64,000 bases of DNA, from assembly GCA_964587625.1 (NCBI GenBank), contig CAZPLU010000005.1, forward strand, positions 1-64,000. Reading direction: 5' to 3'. A program made the position numbers and the translations under genes. Each line of letters starts with the position of its first letter. Within the stretch, counting starts at the first letter, position 1. Source of the stretch: DAOPZJ01 sp964587625. Lineage in GTDB: Bacteria > Bacillota > Clostridia > Oscillospirales > JAKOTC01. This document shows, piece after piece, positions 34,840 to 41,937 of this stretch. Under the pieces are notes generated by a model that was given only the letters and a program-made list of their open reading frames with translations, was not told the DNA's origin and did no database searches.

Positions 34840-35646
34840 ATGCCCCTGCAGGACTACCACACGCATACAAATATTTCATTTGACTCCGAATGCCCGCTCG
34901 AAACGTTGATCGAGAGCCGCAGGGCCGCCGGAATCGAATATCTGGCGGTCACCGACCACGCCGATTTCAGCGCCGCCGACCCCGAGACCAACCGGCTGGA
35001 AAAGTTCACGGAGCGGTTCTCGCGGCTGCAGCGGCAACTGGAAATCCAAAAGCGCGAGTTCAGCGACATTGACATCGCTTTCGGCGTCGAGATCGGGCAG
35101 CCGGTCTTTTGCCCCGAAACCGCGTCCGAATTGGTCGCCCGCCTGCCGTTCGACGTGGTGCTGGCGAGCCAGCACGAGATCCCCGATCAAGAGGATTTTT
35201 ATTTTATCGATTTTACCGGCGGCAAAAACCTGCCGCTTCTTGACGACTATTTCAATTTATTGTGCAAGGTGATCGCCTGGGGCGATTTCGACGTTTTGGC
35301 GCATATGACCTACCCGTTCCGAAAAATGTACCGGCAGGGTGTAAAACCGGACGAGACCCGCTGGTTTGACGCAATCAAGGATGTTTTAAAACTTTTAATC
35401 AAAGAAAAAAAGGCGCTTGAAATCAACCTCTCCTCGACGGGCGGGGGGCATGAGCCGATGCCGACCAAAACGATATTGGCCGCCTATAAGAACCTCGGCG
35501 GCGAGATGATTACCATCGGAACCGACGACCACAGGGCCGTGTATGCCGATAACGCCCGCGTCGGAGCGGAACTGGCAAAATCCCTCGGATTCGAGTCGTT
35601 CACGGTCTATCATAAAAGGGAACCGCACCGGGTGCGGTTTGACTGA
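34840..35646 (+). CDS. PHP-domain phosphatase, histidinol-phosphatase-like
   Basis: The 268-residue PHP-superfamily protein starts with the metal-binding motif DYHTHTN, followed by VTDHADFS, GVEIGQP, LASQHEIP, LAHMTYPFRKM and, at the C-terminus, GTDDHRA, the pattern of the HisK/HisJ-type histidinol-phosphate phosphatase. It would make histidinol in histidine synthesis, but related PHP enzymes have other phosphoester substrates, and no other his gene is in the window. GGAGGTG at 9-base spacing fixes the ATG at 34840. It is divergent from the UroD-like gene and precedes the Lrp-type regulator by 21 bases. Confidence 0.82.
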   Translation: MPLQDYHTHTNISFDSECPLETLIESRRAAGIEYLAVTDHADFSAADPETNRLEKFTERFSRLQRQLEIQKREFSDIDIAFGVEIGQPVFCPETASELVARLPFDVVLASQHEIPDQEDFYFIDFTGGKNLPLLDDYFNLLCKVIAWGDFDVLAHMTYPFRKMYRQGVKPDETRWFDAIKDVLKLLIKEKKALEINLSSTGGGHEPMPTKTILAAYKNLGGEMITIGTDDHRAVYADNARVGAELAKSLGFESFTVYHKREPHRVRFD

Positions 35647-35667
35647 ACAGACAGGAGTTGACTTACC

Positions 35668-36159
35668 ATGGCAAACGGAATGAACATCCTCTCCCTGCTC
35701 GAGCAAAACGCGCGTCTCACGGCGGCGCAGCTGGCGCTGATGACCGGCGAAACCGAGGAGGCCGTCGCGAAACAACTCGACGAATACACCGCCAAGGGCG
35801 TGATCTGCGGCTACCGGGCGGTGATCAACTGGGAAAAGGCCGGCAGGGAGTTCATTCAGGCGTTCATCCGCATCAAAGTCACCCCGCAGCCCGAACAGGG
35901 TTTCGAGGCCGTCGCCCGCCGGATCATGACCATGCCCGAGGTGGACGGCGTCTATTTGGTCTCGGGCAGCTATGATATGTCGCTGACGATGTCGGCCAAA
36001 AATCTGCGCGAGGTGGCGCATTTTGTCTCTGCCCGCCTCTCCCCGCTCGGCTCCGTGACCTCGACCGACACCACGTTCGTGCTGGAACGCTATAAAGAGG
36101 GCGGCGTATACTTCCTTGAAAACGGCGACACGGACGAGAAACGAGAGGTCATCCTGTGA
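35668..36159 (+). CDS. Lrp/AsnC-family transcriptional regulator
   Basis: This 163-residue regulator has the N-terminal helix-turn-helix (ILSLLEQNARLTAAQLALMTGETEEAVAKQLDEYTAKGVI) and the C-terminal RAM ligand-binding domain with its MPEVDGVYLVSGSYDMSL core. Such proteins bind amino acids or their products and control neighbouring metabolic genes. Its stop codon overlaps the GTG start of the following aminotransferase, the usual arrangement for a regulator paired with its own aminotransferase gene. AGGAG is found 11 bases before the start. Confidence 0.9.
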   Translation: MANGMNILSLLEQNARLTAAQLALMTGETEEAVAKQLDEYTAKGVICGYRAVINWEKAGREFIQAFIRIKVTPQPEQGFEAVARRIMTMPEVDGVYLVSGSYDMSLTMSAKNLREVAHFVSARLSPLGSVTSTDTTFVLERYKEGGVYFLENGDTDEKREVIL

Positions 36160-37322
36160 TCGATTATAAATTGCTGCTCAACCCGCTGGTACAGTCGTTG
36201 AAACCCTCGGGCATCCGAAAGTTTTTCGACCTCGCCGAGGCGATGGACGATGTGATCTCGTTGGGCGTCGGCGAACCCGATTTCCAGACCCCGTGGCACA
36301 TCCGTCAGGCCGGCATCGATTCTTTACAACAGGGCAAGACCAAATATACCGCAAACAAGGGCATGACCGAACTGCGCGTTGAGATTTCCAAGTATTTAAA
36401 ACGCCGTTTCAACCTCGAATATGATCGCGATGACGAAATTGTTGTGACGGTCGGCGGCTCCGAGGCCATCGACATCACGCTGCGCGCGTTCGTAAACCCG
36501 GGCGACGAGGTGCTGCTGCCCGAGCCGTGTTTTGTGTGCTACGAACCGCTGGCGAAAATCTGCGGCGCAAAGGTCGTGCCCCTGCCCTGCGGGATGGATA
36601 ATAATTTCAAGCTCTCGGCTGAGACGCTCAAAGCGGCCGTCACGCCGAAGTCAAAATTGTTGATTCTGCCCTTCCCCAACAACCCCACCGGCGCGATCAT
36701 GACCGGGGACGAGTTGTTAAAAATCGCCGATGTACTCAAAGATACGAATATCGTCGTGCTCTCGGACGAGATCTATGCGGAATTGACTTACGGGCATCAT
36801 CATACCAGCTTCGCCTCGCTGCCCGGCATGCGGGAGCGCACGGTGATTGTCAACGGCTTTTCAAAGGCCTATGCGATGACCGGCTGGCGTTTGGGGTATA
36901 CGGCTGCGCCCAAAGAGATTGCCGCTCAGCTTGCAAAACTGCACCAATTCGCCATCATGTGCGCGCCGACGACCGCCCAACACGCCGCCGTCGAGGCCCT
37001 GCGCCACGGCGACGGAGATATCGAGGAGATGCGCCGCCAATACGACATGCGCCGCCGTTTGATCGTCGGAACGCTGCGCTCGATGGGCTTTCCCTGTTTT
37101 GAGCCGGAGGGCGCGTTTTACGTCTTCCCCAAGATCGACGCGTTCGGCTTGACGGGTGAAGAATTCTGCGAGCGGCTGCTGAAACAGCAACATGTCGCAA
37201 TTGTTCCGGGCGAGGCGTTCGGAGAGAGCGGGAGGGGTTTTGCGCGCATCTCGTGCTCGTATTCGATCAACCATTTAGCCACGGCATTGGGGCGCATTGA
37301 GGCGTTTATCAAGACATTATAA
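36156..37322 (+). CDS. Class I/II PLP-dependent aminotransferase
   Basis: The 388-residue enzyme belongs to fold-type I aminotransferases of the PatA/AspC group. It has LGVGEPDFQTPWHI near the N-terminus, the LPFPNNPTG substrate/PLP-binding block, VLSDEIYAEL and the PLP lysine in GFSKAYAMTGWRLGY. The start is GTG, overlapping the Lrp gene by four bases (GTGA). It probably transfers amino groups between alanine, aspartate or a related amino acid and 2-oxoglutarate; the exact donor cannot be read. Co-translation with an Lrp regulator suggests amino-acid-responsive control. Confidence 0.9.
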   Translation: MIDYKLLLNPLVQSLKPSGIRKFFDLAEAMDDVISLGVGEPDFQTPWHIRQAGIDSLQQGKTKYTANKGMTELRVEISKYLKRRFNLEYDRDDEIVVTVGGSEAIDITLRAFVNPGDEVLLPEPCFVCYEPLAKICGAKVVPLPCGMDNNFKLSAETLKAAVTPKSKLLILPFPNNPTGAIMTGDELLKIADVLKDTNIVVLSDEIYAELTYGHHHTSFASLPGMRERTVIVNGFSKAYAMTGWRLGYTAAPKEIAAQLAKLHQFAIMCAPTTAQHAAVEALRHGDGDIEEMRRQYDMRRRLIVGTLRSMGFPCFEPEGAFYVFPKIDAFGLTGEEFCERLLKQQHVAIVPGEAFGESGRGFARISCSYSINHLATALGRIEAFIKTL

Positions 37323-37350
37323 AGGTTTTGCTTTAGAGGATAATTTGTAT

Positions 37351-38097
37351 ATGAAGCTGATACTGCTGCGGCACGGGGAGAGCGAATGGAATCTCGAAAA
37401 CCGGTTTACCGGCTGGACGGACGTCGGCCTGTCCCAAACCGGCATCAAAGAGGCAAAAGGAGCCGGATATCTTTTAAAATCGAGCGGTTTTGATTTTGAT
37501 GTCTGTTTTACATCAACTCTCAAACGGGCCATTCATACGCTCAATCTCGTGTTAGAGCAAATGGATCGCGAATGGCTGCCGGTGATCAAGTCGTGGAAAT
37601 TAAACGAGCGGCATTACGGCGCGCTGCAAGGCCTGAACAAATCCGAGACGGCCGCAAAATACGGCGAACAACAGGTGCATATTTGGCGAAGGTCATTTGA
37701 CATCCAACCGCCGGCGTTGAAATCGGATGATCCGAGAAATCCGGCATTGCAGGAACAATACCGAAAGATTAACCCATCCGAATTACCGCTGACCGAGAGT
37801 TTAAAAAATACGATTGCAAGAGTTATCCCGTATTTCAAGCAAGAGATCAAGCCGCGTATGCTAAACGGCGAACGCGTTCTGATCGCGGCGCACGGAAATT
37901 CGCTGCGCGCGTTGATTATGGTTTTTGAAAAACTCAACGAACGGGAGATCACGGAGGTCAATCTGCCGACCGGAGTTCCTTTACTTTATGAATTTGCGGA
38001 GGACTTCACCGTTGCCGGTAAAAAGTATTTGGGAGACCTTGAGACAATCAAAGAAAAAGCGGCGAAGGTCGCAAATCAGGGAAAAGCAAAAGTTTAA
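37351..38097 (+). CDS. gpmA: 2,3-bisphosphoglycerate-dependent phosphoglycerate mutase
   Basis: The 248-residue enzyme interconverts 3- and 2-phosphoglycerate in glycolysis. The phosphohistidine motif LLRHGESEWN lies at residues 5-14, followed by NRFTGWTDVGLS, the RHYGALQGLNK block and AAHGNSLRAL with the second catalytic His. Length and motifs are those of dPGM rather than of a generic phosphatase. AGAGGA at 10-base spacing supports the ATG at 37351; codons upstream in this frame overlap the aminotransferase end and are not used. It lies between the aminotransferase and argH, all on the plus strand. Confidence 0.94.
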   Translation: MKLILLRHGESEWNLENRFTGWTDVGLSQTGIKEAKGAGYLLKSSGFDFDVCFTSTLKRAIHTLNLVLEQMDREWLPVIKSWKLNERHYGALQGLNKSETAAKYGEQQVHIWRRSFDIQPPALKSDDPRNPALQEQYRKINPSELPLTESLKNTIARVIPYFKQEIKPRMLNGERVLIAAHGNSLRALIMVFEKLNEREITEVNLPTGVPLLYEFAEDFTVAGKKYLGDLETIKEKAAKVANQGKAKV

Positions 38098-38127
38098 ATT
38101 TGTTTTCTGCAAAGGACGGTTCTGTTT

Positions 38128-39519
38128 ATGAAACTCTGGGGCGCGAGATTTGAGCATGAGGCGGACAACATCGCCGAGGGATTCAATTCCTCCATCGGCT
38201 TTGACAGACGATTGTGGAAAGCCGATATCGAGGGCAGCGTCGCCCACGCGAGAATGCTGTCGGCCCGCGGCATCATCCCGTCGGAAATTTGCGATCAGAT
38301 CATCGCGGGGCTGACCGGGATCAAAGACGACCTCGAGAGCGGCGCGCTTGAAATCGACCCCAAAGCCGAGGACATCCATATGTTCGTCGAGCAGGCGCTG
38401 ACCGAGCGCATCGGCGGCGCGGGAAAATATTTGCACACCGCAAGAAGCCGCAACGATCAGGTCGCGCTGGATTTACGGCTTTGGCAGCGCGAAGCCATCG
38501 ACGAGACCGCCGCCCTGTTGAAAACGCTGATCACCGCGATCGCAGACAAGGCCGAAGAACATATCAACGCCGTCATGCCGGGCTATACCCATCTGCAGCC
38601 CGCGCAGCCGGTGACGTTCGCGCACCATGTCCTCGCTTACGCACAGGCGTTTTTACGCGACATCGACCGGCTTGCCGACTGCCGCAGACGCACCTGCGTC
38701 TCGCCGATCGGGAGCTGCGCGCTCGCCGGGACGACCTATTTCACCGACCGTTTTTACGAGGCCGAACTGCTCGGGCTTTCGGCGGTGTGCGAAAACTCGA
38801 TGGACGGCGTGTCCGACCGCGATTTCGCGTTGGAATTTTGCTTCTGCCTGTCGATGATCATGACCCACCTGTCGCGTTTTTGCGAGGAGATCATTCTCTG
38901 GTCGGGCGTCTCTTACGGTTTTATCACGCTCGACGACGCGTGGTGCACCGGCTCGTCGATCATGCCGCAGAAAAAAAACCCCGATATCGCGGAATTATGC
39001 CGCGGCAAGGCGGGGCGCGTCTACGGCGACCTGACGGCGCTGTTAGTCGTGATGAAAGGGCTTCCGATGGCCTACAACAAGGACATGCAGGAGGACAAGG
39101 AGGCGGTTTTCGACGCCGCCGACACGGTCTGCGCCTGCCTGACCGCGTTCACGCCGATGTTTACGACCGCGAAAATCAACGCCGAAAGAATGCGCAATGC
39201 GGCTGCCGACGGCTTTATCAACGCCACCGACTGCGCCGACTATTTGGTCGGAAAGGGCCTGCCCTTCCGCGACGCCTATCAAATTGTCGGCGAACTGGTC
39301 AAACACTGCGTCAAAGCCGGAAAACGGCTCGAAGACCTCTCACTCGACGAATACAAGACCTTTTCACCGGTATTTGAAAAAGACGTTTTCGAGACGATTA
39401 AACCCGACGCCTGTGTGAACAGGCGCAAGAGCTACGGCGGCCCCGCCCCCGAGGCCGTCGCCGTGCAACTCAAAAACCTGCGCGGCAAATTGGACGGAGC
39501 GGTCAAGCCGTCTTGTTGA
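38128..39519 (+). CDS. argH: Argininosuccinate lyase
   Basis: The 463-residue enzyme splits argininosuccinate into arginine and fumarate, the last step of arginine synthesis. It begins MKLWGARFEHEADN, includes TARSRNDQVALDLRLW with the conserved catalytic region, and has the fumarase-superfamily signature GSSIMPQKKNPD near residue 278. Length is typical. The usual partner argG is not adjacent, so argH is detached from the rest of the arginine genes. No terminator is obvious right after the stop; a long AT-rich stretch follows before the next promoter at 39705. Confidence 0.96.
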   Translation: MKLWGARFEHEADNIAEGFNSSIGFDRRLWKADIEGSVAHARMLSARGIIPSEICDQIIAGLTGIKDDLESGALEIDPKAEDIHMFVEQALTERIGGAGKYLHTARSRNDQVALDLRLWQREAIDETAALLKTLITAIADKAEEHINAVMPGYTHLQPAQPVTFAHHVLAYAQAFLRDIDRLADCRRRTCVSPIGSCALAGTTYFTDRFYEAELLGLSAVCENSMDGVSDRDFALEFCFCLSMIMTHLSRFCEEIILWSGVSYGFITLDDAWCTGSSIMPQKKNPDIAELCRGKAGRVYGDLTALLVVMKGLPMAYNKDMQEDKEAVFDAADTVCACLTAFTPMFTTAKINAERMRNAAADGFINATDCADYLVGKGLPFRDAYQIVGELVKHCVKAGKRLEDLSLDEYKTFSPVFEKDVFETIKPDACVNRRKSYGGPAPEAVAVQLKNLRGKLDGAVKPSC

Positions 39520-39704
39520 AAAAGATGATATAAAAAAGCTGAACAACAACGATTTGCGTCGACTCGATGAAATAATAATGACAAAAACAACCGTTTTCTT
39601 TGTCTTTTCCCCTTTTATGCAACCGAAAAACGGCTTAACCGCACGAATTGTTTGTGATTATATACAATTATTATAATAATATAAAAATATTTTTGTAAAA
39701 CGTG

Positions 39705-39733
39705 TTGACATAAAAGGTTTTTCGTGGTATACT
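39705..39733 (+). promoter_or_regulatory. Strong sigma-A promoter with AT-rich upstream element
   Basis: TTGACA (39705-39710), 17-base spacer and TATACT (39728-39733). The 35 bases before it (39667-39702) are almost pure A/T with A and T tracts, like the UP elements of rRNA promoters. The 180 bases between argH and this element hold no recognisable gene. Confidence 0.8.
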
Positions 39734-39738
39734 AAAGT

Positions 39739-40131
39739 CGTAGTTCAGGAAACTACGGGTTACTATCCGGAAAGGGGTGAGTCCGATGAAGTAAGACGGT
39801 CCGCGCGAGTCGACACGCGGACGGTAAACTGTGACTCGACAGCAAATTGCACCTTTCAGGAAAGGAATGATTCGTATGAAAATTTGCTTGAGAAACAAAA
39901 CAGTTGCCGTGGAGGGTACTCCCCCGGACAATTAAGTGAAAGTTCAATGCAAAGGGAGTGGTCGCGTTTTGAATGTAGTTATGGTGATCGGAGTTTAGCA
40001 CCGACTGACATCCAAGGGCTTGAAACGCCGCGAATTTTCGATGATCATGTCAGCATACGGCGCTGAAGTCCCACCCCGGCTTAATTGAATATTTAATCAT
40101 ATAGAGGGCGCCCTGATGGGGCGCTCTTTAT
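39739..40131 (+). ncRNA. Candidate structured RNA or short-ORF leader, unassigned
   Basis: A strong promoter is followed by about 390 bases with no long reading frame but many helices: CGTAGTT/AACTACG (39739-39757); GTCCGCG/CGCGGAC (39799-39822) whose loop CGAGTC can pair with GACTCG at 39833-39838 as a pseudoknot; AGCAAATT/AATTTGCT (39841-39888) with an inner CCTTT/AAAGG; GGAG/CTCC near 39911; and a terminator-like hairpin at 40103-40131. The loops of two hairpins share TTCAGGAAA. Several very short frames with ribosome sites also exist: 39777-39794, 39876-39935 (19 codons) and 39936-39998 (20 codons, GTG start directly after the previous stop). I checked RNase P, tmRNA, SRP, 6S, T-box, cobalamin and SAM motifs and find no full match. 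Confidence 0.5.
40103..40131. terminator. Terminator-like hairpin between the RNA locus and the small peptide gene
   Basis: AGAGGGCGCCC and GGGGCGCTCT form a GC stem with a two-base bulge, followed by TTTATGTT on the plus side. It can serve both the plus-strand RNA and the minus-strand peptide gene. Confidence 0.6.
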
Positions 40132-40182
40132 GTTGAAAATAAAAAACGCGCAGCCATGCAGCTTATTAACCGACGGGGTTTA

Positions 40183-40332
40183 TTATCTTCTGCGGTTTCG
40201 GGTGAAAAACCATATGCCCGTCGCAAGCAGTAGGATCACGATAACCAGCCACGGTTGCGGCTGTACATCGCCCGCGGTTTGCGGCTGCGGGATATCGCTT
40301 ACGATTGAAGAGATCCGAAATAGCATTGACAC
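40183..40332 (-). CDS. Tiny C-terminally membrane-anchored peptide
   Basis: The 49-residue frame starts at GTG 40332 (or ATG 40326) after a GGAGGTGG ribosome site. It reads as a short N-terminal segment, then PQPQTAGD, a 17-residue hydrophobic helix (WLVIVILLLATGIWFF) and the basic end TRNRRR. This order, PxT-G-like motif, hydrophobic stretch, Arg tail, resembles a sortase sorting signal, although the motif is not a good LPXTG and the peptide has no secretion signal. A sigma-A promoter lies just upstream. The frame extends further upstream into the promoter and is not used there. It may be a tail-anchored small membrane protein; no family recognised. Confidence 0.5.
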   Translation of the reverse strand: MSMLFRISSIVSDIPQPQTAGDVQPQPWLVIVILLLATGIWFFTRNRRR

Positions 40333-40354
40333 AATCCCCACCTCCGGCAGGATC

Positions 40355-40383
40355 AGTATACCTTTTTTCAGTTGGAAAAACAA
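40355..40383 (-). promoter_or_regulatory. Promoter of the tiny membrane peptide gene
   Basis: TTGTTT (40378-40383), 17-base spacer and TATACT (40355-40360) on the minus strand, leaving only about 15 bases from the expected transcript start to the ribosome site. Confidence 0.55.
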
Positions 40384-40458
40384 CCGTATATTGACAGGTC
40401 GCCGCCATCGATGATATGCTTGTATCCGGGGAATACGTGAGACGAGGTGTAAAAAATT

Positions 40459-41664
40459 TTGAAAAAGTTTTTGGCTTACTTTAAGACCCCGAGGGTCATC
40501 ACCGGGCTGATTGTCATCTTCTGCGGGATCACTTTTTATTTGCTGGTCAGCAATATCTCGGGCGTCGGCGCTTTTTTTGACAGCGTTATCAATGTGCTTT
40601 CCCCGTTTTTGTGGGCGGCTGCTTTTGCATATATCCTGAATCCGGCGGTCAAGTTTTTCGAAAACAAGGCCTTTGGGAAAATGAAGCGCCGCAAGTTGGC
40701 AAATATATTCGGCGTGACCATCACCTATATCGCCTTCCTCGCCGTTTTGGCGCTTTCGATTGCGCTGCTGGTCCCTCAGCTCGCCGAATCGGTGATGATG
40801 TTGTTCAACAATTTAGAGGGGTATTTCAATACCCTGCGCAATACGCTGATCGAATTCGAGGCGCGGTTCTCATTCATCGATTTCGATGTGGACGAATTTA
40901 TGGGCAGTTTCAGCGAACTGATGAAAACGGCGGTCGCTTGGGTCAGCAGCAACATCGGGCAGATTGCCGACACATCCGTCAAAATCGGCAGCGGCGTATT
41001 CAACTTCTTTTTGTCGCTGATCATGTCGATCTATGTGCTGTTGGACAAGCAGCACATCCGCCGCATCATCAAACGCGTCTCGGCGGCCTTTATCAGGCGG
41101 GAGTCCTGGCCCGGATTTCGCGCCGCAGCCCATCGGGCGGACAAAGTTTTGACCAATTTTTTGGTCGGGAATATCGTCGATTCGCTGATTGTGGGCGTCG
41201 CGAACTTTTTGTTCATGATCATCCTCGGGCTGCCCTACCCCGTTTTGCTGTCCGTGATTGTGATGCTGACCAATTTTATCCCGACCTTCGGCCCGGTCAT
41301 CGGCGCAGTCCCCTGCCTGCTGATCATCGTGCTGGTCAACCCGCTCGGCGCGCTGTGGTTCTTGATTTGGACGATTGTGATGCAAGCCGTCGAGGGTAAT
41401 TTACTCAAGCCGCTGCTGTTTGGCGATTATACCGGTCTGCGCCCGATCTGGGTGTTGATTTCGATCGTATTGTGCGGGCGGTTGTTCGGCATACCCGGCA
41501 TGATTTTGGGCATCCCGCTGTTCGCGCTTCTCTCCGAACCCACGGAGCGCTATATCTTGCGGAAGCTCAACATAAAAGGGCTGGATGAGGACGGCAATAT
41601 CCCGACAGACGAACAACCGAAAAACGGATCCGAAGAATCAAAATCAAAACTAAGCGAAAATTGA
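40459..41664 (+). CDS. AI-2E family transporter
   Basis: The 401-residue polytopic protein matches the AI-2E/PerM family (PF01594 type): helices near residues 13-33, 40-60 and 78-98, a long soluble loop (115-170) and further helices through the conserved ALWFLIWTIVMQAVEGNLLKPLLFGDYTGLRPIWVLISI block near the C-terminus. Members range from AI-2 exporters to Na+/H+ antiporters, so the solute is unknown. The start is TTG at 40459 with GACGAGGTG upstream; no ATG is found near the conserved N-terminus. The last 30 residues are polar and probably cytoplasmic. Confidence 0.88.
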   Translation: MKKFLAYFKTPRVITGLIVIFCGITFYLLVSNISGVGAFFDSVINVLSPFLWAAAFAYILNPAVKFFENKAFGKMKRRKLANIFGVTITYIAFLAVLALSIALLVPQLAESVMMLFNNLEGYFNTLRNTLIEFEARFSFIDFDVDEFMGSFSELMKTAVAWVSSNIGQIADTSVKIGSGVFNFFLSLIMSIYVLLDKQHIRRIIKRVSAAFIRRESWPGFRAAAHRADKVLTNFLVGNIVDSLIVGVANFLFMIILGLPYPVLLSVIVMLTNFIPTFGPVIGAVPCLLIIVLVNPLGALWFLIWTIVMQAVEGNLLKPLLFGDYTGLRPIWVLISIVLCGRLFGIPGMILGIPLFALLSEPTERYILRKLNIKGLDEDGNIPTDEQPKNGSEESKSKLSEN

Positions 41665-41766
41665 GTCATATGCGTTCAGACGGAAATATCGGCGGTCTGT
41701 ATTTTTATCCGTTTTACAACTGAGTTTTATATATTTAATAATTTATATGGATCATAGACAAATTTG

Positions 41767-41795
41767 TTGCATTTCTCCGGATATATTGCTATAGT
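41767..41795 (+). promoter_or_regulatory. Promoter of second acyl-CoA synthetase gene
   Basis: TTGCAT (41767-41772), 17-base spacer, TATAGT (41790-41795). It leaves a 140-base leader containing a GGGTG/CACCC hairpin at about 41804-41820. Confidence 0.5.
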
Positions 41796-41937
41796 GTCAT
41801 TTAGGGGGTGTCCTCACCCGCCTTGAGCCAAAGACCCCGAATAAACGGTGATCAACCCGTTTTCGACGCACGGTATTGAGGAAATCTAAGACATCATATT
41901 TTTAACTATTAAATGATCAAATATAAGGACGTACCCC

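Noticed and set aside
39739..40131. RNase P RNA, tmRNA, T-box or cobalamin riboswitch
   Set aside because: Partial look-alikes exist (CCGGAAAGGGGTGAGTCC, AGGGAGTGGTCGCG) but the full set of conserved blocks is missing for each, and no aminoacyl-tRNA synthetase or cobalamin gene follows.
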